From positions 9,133 to 73,132 of the forward strand of contig JAEXAW010000094.1 of assembly GCA_023458055.1 (NCBI GenBank): a stretch of DNA of 64,000 nt. Reading direction: 5' to 3'. Positions within the stretch are counted from its first letter, which is position 1. Every line of letters begins with the position of its first letter. Made by a program: the position numbers and the translations under genes. The notes under the pieces were generated by a model. It did not search any database. It was not told where the DNA came from and saw only the letters and a list, made by a program, of their open reading frames with translations. This DNA is from Pseudomonadota bacterium (lineage in GTDB: Bacteria > Pseudomonadota > Alphaproteobacteria > Sphingomonadales > Sphingomonadaceae). Below, in pieces: positions 24,108 to 32,161 of the stretch.

Positions 24108-25459
24108 CCCGCCTCCAGCAAGGTGCCGTGCCAATCGGGATCACCGAGATGGAAGCCATCACGCACACCGAGTTCGGCTTGATGCATGTAGTTGATCGGC
24201 AGGAAATTGCGCATCAACACGCCTTCGCCGCGGTTGATTGGCGCCACAAAGCGCTTGATGATGCTCGGCCAGCCATAGAAACGCTTGCGTGCCGAAAGAC
24301 AGCCTTGCCGGATATCGTCCGGGTCACAGCCTTCGGGGACGAACGGCAGGTCATTATAGCGATAGCGTTCATCCAGCCACCAGCTGTCATAGACCAAGCG
24401 CCCTTCGGTCTGGAGGCGGCGATAAAGCGGCGTTCCCGGAAACGGGGTCAGATGGTTGAATGCGGCGATGTAGAAATTTTCGCGGATAGCAAATTCGGCC
24501 GCTTCCAGAAAAGCCTCTTCGCGATAGTCGCCATAGCCGAATACAAAGGTTCCATAGACGCGGATATTATGGCGCCGCAAATTGTCGAGCGCAGGGCCGT
24601 AGCCCCCTTTCATCCGGTTGAAATTCTTCTTCATCGACCGCAGCACATCTTCATCAAGGCTTTCAAAGCCGATGAGGACGCCCGCGCAGCCCGCGCGCGC
24701 CAACCGCGCCAGCAGTTGCTCGTCATGCGCGGCGTTGATACTCATCTGCGTAATCCAGCGGATGCCAAGCGGTGTGATCGCATCGGCCAGCTCGGAACTC
24801 GCCGCAATATCCGCAGCGAAATTATCATCGACGAAGAAGAACATCTTCGTCCCCGCCTTCAAGGCCTGTAACTCGGCAACAATATCGCCAATCGGGCGTC
24901 TGCGCGCGGTGCGGTCAAAGAAGCTCTGGATGGCGCAAAATTCGCACGGGAATTTGCATCCGCGCCCGGTTTCGACCAGCCGGATAGGGAGATAGTGTTT
25001 GCCCGCAAACAGGCTGCGGTCATAGCGCACCTTGGAAAGGCAGGGCTGGCTTTCGGCCTTGTAGAGCCGTTGCAGCCGTCCCGCGCGCGCATCCTCGATG
25101 ACCATGGGCCACATGCCTTCGGCTTCGCCCATCACCACCGCTTCGGCATAGCGGCCCACCTCTTCGGGCGCGAGCGTCGCGTGGAATCCGCCCATCACCA
25201 CTGGCACCTTGCGGCGGCGAAATTCGCTCGCGATCTGATAGGCGCGGCGCGCGGTATAGGTCTCAACCGGAATGGCGACGAGGTCGGCGGGGCGGTCGAA
25301 ATCAATCGGCTCCATCCGGTCGTCGTAAAAGCTGATCGCGACGTCGGGTGGCGTCAATCCGGCGAGCGCGGCGATCGGCAGCGATTCCATCTGCCAGGAG
25401 CGGATATAATTTTTGCCGGGCTTACGACCAATGGCCGGGTGAACAAGGGTTAAGCGCAT
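24104..25459 (-). CDS. B12-binding-domain radical SAM protein (first)
   Basis: A 451-residue class B-type radical SAM enzyme. The N-terminal ~150 residues have the cobalamin-binding-like fold (MRLTLVHPAIGRKPGKNY..., VPVVMGGFHATLAPEEVGRY), and the radical SAM core carries the 4Fe-4S ligands C168, C172 and C175 in GRGCKFPCEFCAI. Then FFVDDNFAAD, CAGVLIGFESLDEDVLRSM and HLTPFPGTPLYRRL are standard for this family, which includes cobalamin-dependent methylases and enzymes of lipid, hopanoid and bacteriochlorophyll pathways. It overlaps the neighbouring genes on both sides. The target carbon is unknown. Confidence 0.9.
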   Translation of the reverse strand: MRLTLVHPAIGRKPGKNYIRSWQMESLPIAALAGLTPPDVAISFYDDRMEPIDFDRPADLVAIPVETYTARRAYQIASEFRRRKVPVVMGGFHATLAPEEVGRYAEAVVMGEAEGMWPMVIEDARAGRLQRLYKAESQPCLSKVRYDRSLFAGKHYLPIRLVETGRGCKFPCEFCAIQSFFDRTARRRPIGDIVAELQALKAGTKMFFFVDDNFAADIAASSELADAITPLGIRWITQMSINAAHDEQLLARLARAGCAGVLIGFESLDEDVLRSMKKNFNRMKGGYGPALDNLRRHNIRVYGTFVFGYGDYREEAFLEAAEFAIRENFYIAAFNHLTPFPGTPLYRRLQTEGRLVYDSWWLDERYRYNDLPFVPEGCDPDDIRQGCLSARKRFYGWPSIIKRFVAPINRGEGVLMRNFLPINYMHQAELGVRDGFHLGDPDWHGTLLEAG

Positions 25460-26793
25460 ACGGGCCGCGTCTGATCGGCCACCTGCGGCCAGTCACAGGT
25501 ATAATGGGTGTGGAGGTGATGCGCGTAAAAGCGATAGCCCACATTGGCCGCGAAAGAGAGCGGGATTTGCGTTCCCGCATGGCGCATCCGCGACAGGATC
25601 GGGCCCCAGCGATAGACTTGCTTCCACGCGCGCTCATGGCCCGCCTGCAACTGCGCAACCGTCATATTCCTGGGCTGGAATACGACATGCTGCCCGTCAT
25701 ATTTTTCCCAATCGCGCGACAATATCCGCCCTTCGCGGTCCAGCCGATTGTGGAGCGGCGTGCCCGGAAACGGCGTCAATATGGCAAAGCGCGGCAGATC
25801 AATGCGCGTATTGATGACAAATTCCGCCGTCGCATCAAAGGTTTCGAGCGTATCGGCATCATTGCCAAAGACGAAACAGCCCTGAATGCTGATGCCGCGC
25901 TTGTGAAGGTCGCGGATAAGTTCGGCATAAAGTTGCGGGTCGATGAACCTTTTATCAATCGTCCCCAGCCCTTCGCGTGAAATGGATTCAAAACCGATGA
26001 GCAATCCGGTGCACCCACTTTGCGCCATCAGGTCCATCAGCGCGGGATCACGCCCGATAAGGCTGGTGGAAAGCCCGAACCAGCGCACCTTCAATGGGAT
26101 GAGCGCCGCGAATAATTCGCGCGCATAGGCCATGTCGGAGACAAGATTAAGGTCGATGAACAGGATCTTCTTCGCGCCCACCCGGCGAATATCTTCGATC
26201 ACATGCGCGATAGGTTTCTGGAACTGCTTGCGTCCCCAAGCGGTTGGCGACACGCAAAATTCGCAATTATGCGCGCAGGCCCGCGTTGCTTCGAACACCG
26301 CCTGGGTCAGATAATCCCGCCCGTCGAGCAAGTCGCGGCGCGCGAAGGGCAAATTGTCCAGCGCAAAGTCCAGCCCCTGCTCATAGCGCGGCTTCATCTG
26401 GCCAGCGGCAAAGTCGCGCAGCAATTGCGGCCAGCTTTCTTCGGCATAGCCAACACAGATGGCGTCGGCATGCTCCTGCGCCTCGTTCGGCATCAAGGTA
26501 ACGTGCGGCCCGCCGAGTACCACCGTCTTGCCCCGCTTGCGAAACTCGCGCGCCAGTTCGTAGGCGCGCACCGAGCTTCCGGTAATCACCGTCATCCCGA
26601 TCATGTCGGCATCAAGGTCGAGCGGCACATCGGCCGTCCCTTCATCATAAAGCGCAAATTCGGGGTTGAGCTCTGCCGGAACGAGCGCGGCCAAGGTGGT
26701 AAGCGTCAGCGGTTGATAGCGCAGGGACTTTTTGAATATCCCGCCGCGATTGCGGTATAGCGGGCCTTTGGGCGACACCAACGCGATCTTCAC
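25450..26793 (-). CDS. B12-binding-domain radical SAM protein (second)
   Basis: A 447-residue paralogue of the downstream radical SAM protein with the same domain order: cobalamin-binding-like N-terminus (VKIALVSPKGPLYRNRGG; TVVLGGPHVTLMPNEAQEHA), then the radical SAM core with C173, C177 and C180 in RACAHNCEFCVSP, then LLIGFESISREGLG and ILTPFPGTPLHNRL. The GTG at 26793 is chosen over the GTG at 26799: AAGGAG lies 7 bases before 26793 but only 1 base before the other, and it overlaps the GH3 stop (GTGA). Two such enzymes side by side suggest two successive radical steps on one substrate. Confidence 0.9.
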   Translation of the reverse strand: MKIALVSPKGPLYRNRGGIFKKSLRYQPLTLTTLAALVPAELNPEFALYDEGTADVPLDLDADMIGMTVITGSSVRAYELAREFRKRGKTVVLGGPHVTLMPNEAQEHADAICVGYAEESWPQLLRDFAAGQMKPRYEQGLDFALDNLPFARRDLLDGRDYLTQAVFEATRACAHNCEFCVSPTAWGRKQFQKPIAHVIEDIRRVGAKKILFIDLNLVSDMAYARELFAALIPLKVRWFGLSTSLIGRDPALMDLMAQSGCTGLLIGFESISREGLGTIDKRFIDPQLYAELIRDLHKRGISIQGCFVFGNDADTLETFDATAEFVINTRIDLPRFAILTPFPGTPLHNRLDREGRILSRDWEKYDGQHVVFQPRNMTVAQLQAGHERAWKQVYRWGPILSRMRHAGTQIPLSFAANVGYRFYAHHLHTHYTCDWPQVADQTRPVCA

Positions 26794-28304
26794 GCACACT
26801 CTCCTTCGACATTTATCAACAGCCCCACCGCCTTGGTATCGCCCAGACGGGCACCGGATGCGAGGCCTTTCTTGATGATCAAACCGACAAGATCGGTGCG
26901 AACCCCTACATCAATCGCGCCCAATTGCCCAATTTTGCGGGCATAGGCGTAATGCGGGTTGGCACATAATGCGGCCTCCACCTGCCCGGCGAGCTGGTCA
27001 AGCGGCGGGAGCGTATCACCTTGCGCTTCGACCCATAAAGCATAATGCGGGTATGGATTGAGGCGCGGCACCAATGCTGCCGGGCGCGATAAGGGGGCGA
27101 GTGCGCCGGCGACGAACGCATCGTCCAGTTTTTCGCCGACCATGTCGCTATGGACCCCGGCGCGCCCTTCAAAAATGAGGCGCGGGCATCCCTGCGCGAT
27201 GCTGACACAGCGCACCACATCGCCCATCGCATATCTGTAAAGGCCGCCATAGGTGGTGATCACAACCTCATAGGCCTCGCCTTCGCTGAGCGTATCGCAC
27301 AGGCGGGGGATGCCGTCTTGGCCGACATATTCGGTGACACAACTGAGCAGCGCAGGCACCGCGCCCGGTGCTGCGCCCAGGCGCGTGGTGATCGCCGCTT
27401 CGGTCGCTAGCAAGCCTTTGGCATCGATATAGGCATGCGGCACCATCTGGTGCAGCGCCGGGATAAATTGCGCCGACACGCCATCGGTCCAGCAGGAAAT
27501 GGTATCGAGCATCGGCCACAGCCGCGACAGGTTGAGGTCTCCGCCCGCCAATGCGGCATCGAGCCTCCCCCGCGCCTCTGCGTCGACCCGCGCAGCAATC
27601 GCGTCCGCCATCGCGCCGATATGCGGCAACAGGCTGGTCAGGAATGTCGGACTCCACACCGAAATCAAACTGAGGCGCGGATTGGCAACCAGTTGCACCA
27701 GCGTTTCCAGCCGCCATTGATCGACCTCCGCAATCCCGCCCAAAGTCGGGGAGATCGCCAGCAACTCCATGAACGCCGGCACCAGATCCTCGCCCAGATA
27801 GGCTGCGTCCGATAAGAGGCCAATCGGGAGGCCAGACGCTGTCATTTTTGCCGCGCGGGTTGCGGGGCTGATCGAGGCATAGACCTCTCCCGCCATCACA
27901 GCGGGTCTGCGCCGGGCAAGGTCCGCGAGCCAAGGCAGCACCGCGTCGCGAAAACCCGACAGGCTGCGTGCCGTATAAGGGATGAGCTTCGCGCCTTGCG
28001 ACGTGCCCCCCGTTTCTTCAAACGCGATTACGGGGTCGGTTGTCAGAACGCCCCTTTCCCCATTCGCCATGCGCGCAATATCGGCGGCATGGTCGGCATA
28101 GGTGCGGATCGGGATGCGCGCCGCATAAGCTTCATAGGATGAAATACCCGCAAAACCCTGAGCGCGGCCAAATTCTGATGCGGCATTGGCCTTCACTATG
28201 TCCTGCAACAACGCCCGCTGCGCTGCGCCGGGATCAGCCATAGCAGCGGCGAACCGTTCACCGACTGGCCGCGCCGCCGTCAATATGGCATCCCAAGGCT
28301 TCAT
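26790..28304 (-). CDS. GH3-family acyl-adenylating protein
   Basis: A 504-residue member of the GH3 family (ANL-like acyl-acid-amido synthetases, known from plant auxin and jasmonate conjugation and present in bacterial clusters). Recognisable blocks are the phosphate-loop-like FEETGGTSQGAKLIPYTARS near residue 95, LLSCVTEYVGQDGIPRL, and YEVVITTYGGLYRYAMGDVV near residue 345, the last diagnostic for GH3. It would activate a carboxylic acid as adenylate and join it to an amine or other acceptor. Both ends overlap neighbours by 4 bases. The acid and acceptor are unknown. Confidence 0.9.
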   Translation of the reverse strand: MKPWDAILTAARPVGERFAAAMADPGAAQRALLQDIVKANAASEFGRAQGFAGISSYEAYAARIPIRTYADHAADIARMANGERGVLTTDPVIAFEETGGTSQGAKLIPYTARSLSGFRDAVLPWLADLARRRPAVMAGEVYASISPATRAAKMTASGLPIGLLSDAAYLGEDLVPAFMELLAISPTLGGIAEVDQWRLETLVQLVANPRLSLISVWSPTFLTSLLPHIGAMADAIAARVDAEARGRLDAALAGGDLNLSRLWPMLDTISCWTDGVSAQFIPALHQMVPHAYIDAKGLLATEAAITTRLGAAPGAVPALLSCVTEYVGQDGIPRLCDTLSEGEAYEVVITTYGGLYRYAMGDVVRCVSIAQGCPRLIFEGRAGVHSDMVGEKLDDAFVAGALAPLSRPAALVPRLNPYPHYALWVEAQGDTLPPLDQLAGQVEAALCANPHYAYARKIGQLGAIDVGVRTDLVGLIIKKGLASGARLGDTKAVGLLINVEGECA

Positions 28305-29017
28305 TGCGAAAGCGCGGCCTCAAATACGCGTCTGGTAAGCGGGCGCATATTTTCGGGCGTCAGCGGGCATAGGCACACCAGTTCATCGCCCTGCCGATAG
28401 CCGGGATTGGCTTCAAGAAAAAAGGCGACGTCCGCCCGCGCGGCCTCGCGCGCGGATGGCTCAGCCCAACGCGCCGACAGCCGATCCAGCTTGCCATCAA
28501 AACTCACGATCCCGGTCTCAGGGTCAAACGCATCGCCAAATCGCGCGGTCGCCAAGGCATCGCGCAATTGCAACAGGTCGGGATCATTGGCCGAGGCCTC
28601 CCAATGGGGCACAAAGCCTTTCCCGAAACTGGGCATGAACCGATAGGTTCGGTGCCCTTTGACGATGAGGAGCCAATAGACCGGTAGCCCCGCAAACCGG
28701 CGAGACAGCGTCGCCACCGCACGCAGCCAGGCATAGGCCAAGTCCATCTGCCCCCAATAGGCCCGGTCCACCACCGTATCTCCGGAAAACACCACCACGC
28801 CTGTGCGGCCAAGATGATCGAAGGGACGGCTTTCAAGCGTGGTGAAACCGACAATCCGGCCGTCATGCTTTAACAGGATGATCGCGTCTTTGCAGCGAAG
28901 GTCATCGGCAAACCGGCCTTTATCCGTCCGGTCATAATAGACAGAATAGAGCGCAAACATCTCCGAAATGAAAGCATCGCTTACATCATGCGCGCCCAAA
29001 ACCTGCGTCGTCAGCAT
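28301..29017 (-). CDS. GNAT-like protein, first gene of the operon
   Basis: A 238-residue protein that begins MLTTQVLGAHDVSDAF and shows a GNAT-like middle (DAIILLKHDGRIVGFTTLES, VVFSGDTVVDRAYWGQMDLA), where the second block resembles motif A without the classical Q/RxxGxG. The C-terminal part (residues about 150-238) is unassigned. It is the promoter-proximal gene of the operon running to 19792 and overlaps the GH3 start. I cannot name a substrate; an acyl- or aminoacyl-transfer role is only suggested by fold. Confidence 0.65.
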   Translation of the reverse strand: MLTTQVLGAHDVSDAFISEMFALYSVYYDRTDKGRFADDLRCKDAIILLKHDGRIVGFTTLESRPFDHLGRTGVVVFSGDTVVDRAYWGQMDLAYAWLRAVATLSRRFAGLPVYWLLIVKGHRTYRFMPSFGKGFVPHWEASANDPDLLQLRDALATARFGDAFDPETGIVSFDGKLDRLSARWAEPSAREAARADVAFFLEANPGYRQGDELVCLCPLTPENMRPLTRRVFEAALSQ

Positions 29018-29953
29018 GGACGCACCATGGCCGCTTTTGAGGCGATAGGGAAGCGTTGGTTATGCGGCGATGATCCGTCGGTCGGGCGGTCGGTGATCCG
29101 GCATTTTACCGAAAATTCAGTGTCCCAAGAATCCACGCCGCCCCTCTATGATGGGGAGGCGGTGCGTCAATACACCGATGGCCAAGTATTTGTTGATCAA
29201 TCCCTGCCTTCCCCCTTGCGTCCCGCGGCTGCCCCTCTTTGGGACTGCAACACAAGATATGGTAGTGCGCGGAAATAAGAAATTATACCCCGCAGATATC
29301 CGCCAAAAATGCCTTCTTAAGTTCCGTAAGTTCCTAGATTTTGATCAATTGCGCACCCCCCATATGTTGATTAGGTCCGGTTCGGGACGAGGATAAGGGA
29401 CGGGGGAGTCGTGAACGCTATGTCAGACGATAAGAAAGAGCCAAGCCGCCAAGCCCAACCATGCGGGCGAGACTCAGCGTTGAGGCAAGATTGGCATGCG
29501 CAAAATTTGTAGGACAGCACTATTTTGCACGGGCGCGGTGGGTCGGGAAGGGTGCGCCGGGACGAAGGTTCACGCGGGGGCGCGGAGGCGCGGAAGCTTG
29601 TGCCTTCAACACGGACGACGAATGATTGACAGGGTTACATCACCCAATCCGTCATCCCCGCGAAAGCGGGGATCCATCACCGGACGCTGAAACCTCCGCC
29701 GCATCAGATGGATTCCCGCCTGCGCGGGAATGACGAGGGGGAGTGTGGGCCGACCGCAAAGATATTTCGCGCAGAGCCCGCAGAGAAAGCAGAGGCGCAG
29801 AGGGGGGTGCGATGAAATCGCAGCTTAACCTATAATCTCCGCGCCTTCGCGCCTCCGCGTGAAATAATTTAATATTGTGTCCCCGGAATTACCGTGTCCC
29901 CGGAATTGCCACGCCAAAAGCCTGTCCCATCTGTGCTTAGTAGAGCGGCGCGA
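29018..29953. other. Intergenic region with repeats and a possible small frame
   Basis: Nine hundred bases without a convincing gene. The first part holds the promoter side of the minus-strand operon and a short plus-strand frame (29178-29396; MAKYLLINPCLPPCVPRLPL...) whose start resembles the N-terminus of B12-radical-SAM proteins or could be an unknown peptide. From about 29490 onward there are inverted and direct repeats: a palindromic pair at 29651-29734, rRNA-free GC repeats of the CGCAGAGGCGCAGAG type near 29770-29860, and a tandem GTGTCCCCGGAATT motif at 29877-29908. Confidence 0.6.
29651..29734. repeat. REP-like inverted intergenic repeat pair
   Basis: The unit starting GTCATCCCCGCGAAAGCGGG (29651-29675, itself a hairpin) is mirrored by a unit ending TGCGCGGGAATGAC (29710-29734, also a hairpin), with 34 bases between. 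This is the common proteobacterial palindromic unit type, found in many copies per genome, typically between genes. Together the two units form a larger inverted repeat. Confidence 0.8.
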
Positions 29954-30880
29954 TCATCGCGGCTGATCAATAAGAATCAACCTAACCCCTAGTGGCATTC
30001 CATATCGCCCACTTAGGATTGGCACGTGCCCTGTTACTGAAATATCTCGATGAATTTTCTTTGAAAACGAAATTTCGTCACCTTTTATCAATACAATCTC
30101 TTTGTCTTTCATCCATCGAGCTACCGGGTCATTTGGGTTGTGACTATATAATTCAGCCCCAGACATAGTGCTTGACGTCACCTCGGATAAGTTCCCCATA
30201 ATGTCGTACAATCCCCATTTGTTCGGAGGAAAGCTAGCAACTTTAACGCCGCGGATATATTGCCGATATTTCAGTTTGTTTCCGATGGTTTGTGAAGGCT
30301 GTAATATATCTTTTTGTACATGCTGAATTTCCAGCGCTTCTTGCGACGAGTCGTAATCATTCCCCCAAGGATAGTGTGAAGATCCGCCGCTACGCGCGAA
30401 CCATTCCCACTCTTGGACCGTAGGTAGACTTACCGTGTAGCCCGACCTTTTTTGCAGCCATTCCATGTAACATTTGATTTCGTTTGGCCCTAATTCACTG
30501 ATGGGCCAATCAACTCGATAATCGTCTAAATTTGGCAAGAGATCATTTTCGCCCCCAGGCCGCCAGCCGCTATTAGGGTTCGGAATTTCGCATGCACCAG
30601 CGTCATATGCTGCCAAATACTGATTCCATGTAAGTTCGGTTGCCGCGACAAAGCGAATTGGACGCAACGCGCTAGGCGGGTTGGGCACTCTTACAAACGC
30701 TGGACAATCCTTACATAAAGAAAATTCATCGCCGATGGGCACGTTTGGTCCGACAGAATAGGTTTCGCTCTCTGCCCTGCAGGAAGCTAATCCCATTGAA
30801 ACAGCAACTGCAACCGACGCGGCAATTAGAGTTCGTGCAAAATTTGTTGAAATAATCATTGCAGAGTCATCTGTAGTCAT
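29954..30880 (-). CDS. SUMF1/formylglycine-generating-enzyme-like lipoprotein
   Basis: A 308-residue protein with a lipoprotein signal (SVAVAVSMGLASC) and a SUMF1-type domain: FVAATELTWNQYLAAYDAGA, VSLPTVQEWEWFARSGGSSH, YPWGNDYDS, KWGLYDIMGNLSEVTSS and LGVRLILID are the typical landmarks. True sulfatase-activating members need a copper-binding cysteine pair; I see no clear C-terminal cysteine pair, so this is more likely a non-activating family member. The ATG at 30880 has GGGGAG 4 bases upstream, and the ATGs before it lie inside the preceding gene. The gene is notably less GC-rich than its neighbours and sits beside repeats, signs of acquisition. Confidence 0.78.
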   Translation of the reverse strand: MTTDDSAMIISTNFARTLIAASVAVAVSMGLASCRAESETYSVGPNVPIGDEFSLCKDCPAFVRVPNPPSALRPIRFVAATELTWNQYLAAYDAGACEIPNPNSGWRPGGENDLLPNLDDYRVDWPISELGPNEIKCYMEWLQKRSGYTVSLPTVQEWEWFARSGGSSHYPWGNDYDSSQEALEIQHVQKDILQPSQTIGNKLKYRQYIRGVKVASFPPNKWGLYDIMGNLSEVTSSTMSGAELYSHNPNDPVARWMKDKEIVLIKGDEISFSKKIHRDISVTGHVPILSGRYGMPLGVRLILIDQPR

Positions 30881-30881
30881 T

Positions 30882-31907
30882 TCACTCCCCATCATGCCGC
30901 GCCAAAAATCCCTTCAGCAGCGCCAGTGTCTCCGCCGGGCGGTCGCTCATGAGGCCGTGGGCGGCGCCGGGGATTACGGCGAATTCGGCGCCCGGGACCC
31001 GCAGCGCGAAGGCTCCCACCGTTTCGGGGCGGGCTTCGTCATATTGGCCGGTCATGAACAAGGTGCGCGGGCCGTTGAGTTTGGCGAGGAGCGGCTCGCC
31101 GTCATAGTTGATCAGCGTGCCCGAGGCGCGGAATTCGCTGGTGCCCCACATCGCTTTGTAGAGCGCGCCGTTGCCGCCGCTATTACTCCCTGCGCCGCCG
31201 CGCTCGGCCCGCCGCGCGAGCTGGCGGGGAGTGGGGCTCCCGCGCCGGACATAGGCTTTATAATAAGCGGCGGTCGCGGTGTCGCAGACCTTGGCCTCGG
31301 GCGGGGTTTTGCTCTCGCAGGCGGTGAGGGTGGTCTGCACATCTTGCGGGAGTCGTGCGCGCAACACGGTTGCGTCGGCCATCCAGCTTTTGGTTGAAAT
31401 AAGTGGGCTCATCATCGTGACGCTGGCGGTCGAGGGATAGCGCCGCGCCCCATATTCGAGCGCAATCGTGCCGCCCCAGCTCCCGCCCGCCACATGCCAG
31501 CGCGTGATGCCGAGATGTTTGCGGATCGCCTCCAGTTCATCGACGAAACGGTCGACCCGCCAATTGGCCGGGTTCATCGGCCGGTCGGAATAGCCCGTGT
31601 CGAGCTGGTCATAGAGAATGACCGCGCGATCATATTGGAGCGCGAGAGCTTCGAGATAGCTGTCAAACGTACCCCCGGGACCACCATGGATGAAGATCAC
31701 CGGCGGCAGCGGGCCTTTTAGGCTGCCGTTCACGCGCACATAAATGCTCCCGCCCTCGACCGGCACGCGGTAGGTTGAATGGGGCTCGGAATAAGCGGGC
31801 GCGGGATAAGTAGGGGTGCGCGGGGGCGGATCGTGCGGATCGACTTTGCCCTGCACCGGAGTCGCAAAGGTGATCGCCATTGCCAGGCACAATAATGATT
31901 TTCTCAT
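30882..31907 (-). CDS. Exported alpha/beta hydrolase (proline iminopeptidase-like)
   Basis: A 341-residue hydrolase with a signal peptide (MRKSLLCLAMAITFATPVQG). The S33-type motifs are VIFIHGGPGGTFDSY (oxyanion HGGPG), DQLDTGYSDRP, the nucleophile elbow VAGGSWGGTIALEYG (GGSWGGT), FMTGQYDEARPE with the acidic residue, and GAAHGLMSDRP with the histidine. The family contains prolyl aminopeptidases and related exopeptidases or esterases; being exported, it may act on peptides in the periplasm. The start is 31907; it overlaps the small membrane-protein gene by 4 bases. Confidence 0.85.
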   Translation of the reverse strand: MRKSLLCLAMAITFATPVQGKVDPHDPPPRTPTYPAPAYSEPHSTYRVPVEGGSIYVRVNGSLKGPLPPVIFIHGGPGGTFDSYLEALALQYDRAVILYDQLDTGYSDRPMNPANWRVDRFVDELEAIRKHLGITRWHVAGGSWGGTIALEYGARRYPSTASVTMMSPLISTKSWMADATVLRARLPQDVQTTLTACESKTPPEAKVCDTATAAYYKAYVRRGSPTPRQLARRAERGGAGSNSGGNGALYKAMWGTSEFRASGTLINYDGEPLLAKLNGPRTLFMTGQYDEARPETVGAFALRVPGAEFAVIPGAAHGLMSDRPAETLALLKGFLARHDGE

Positions 31908-32161
31908 AAGCCCTTCTTCTCCCGCTTGACCAGCGCGGCGATCAGTCCCGCTAGCGCGATCAGCCCCCAGCACACTTCAAGCACAAAGGCGGCGAGGTTG
32001 AAATTGACCCACAGGCTGGAGAGCAGCAATACCGCGCCGACGAGGTTGAGCGCGTTGAACAACAGCTTGTTCATTTGGCCCGCCATATTGGCATAGGCGA
32101 ACGCGGCGATGAAAATCGCGCTGCCGATCAGGCCGATAATGTCCGCCATTTGTGACGTCAT
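31904..32161 (-). CDS. Small membrane protein (CBU_0592-like)
   Basis: An 85-residue protein with three hydrophobic helices (ADIIGLIGSAIFIAAFAYAN, LLFNALNLVGAVLLLSSLWV, AAFVLEVCWGLIALAGLIAA) and a basic tail, the pattern of the CBU_0592 family of uncharacterised membrane proteins. The start overlaps the aroA stop (ATGA at 32161-32158), and its stop overlaps the hydrolase start, so it sits in the aroA operon. No function can be assigned. Confidence 0.8.
   Translation of the reverse strand: MTSQMADIIGLIGSAIFIAAFAYANMAGQMNKLLFNALNLVGAVLLLSSLWVNFNLAAFVLEVCWGLIALAGLIAALVKREKKGL

Noticed and set aside
29496..29690. Short plus-strand frame over the repeat-rich region
   Set aside because: It runs into the REP-like palindrome and its composition is that of repeats; no family match.
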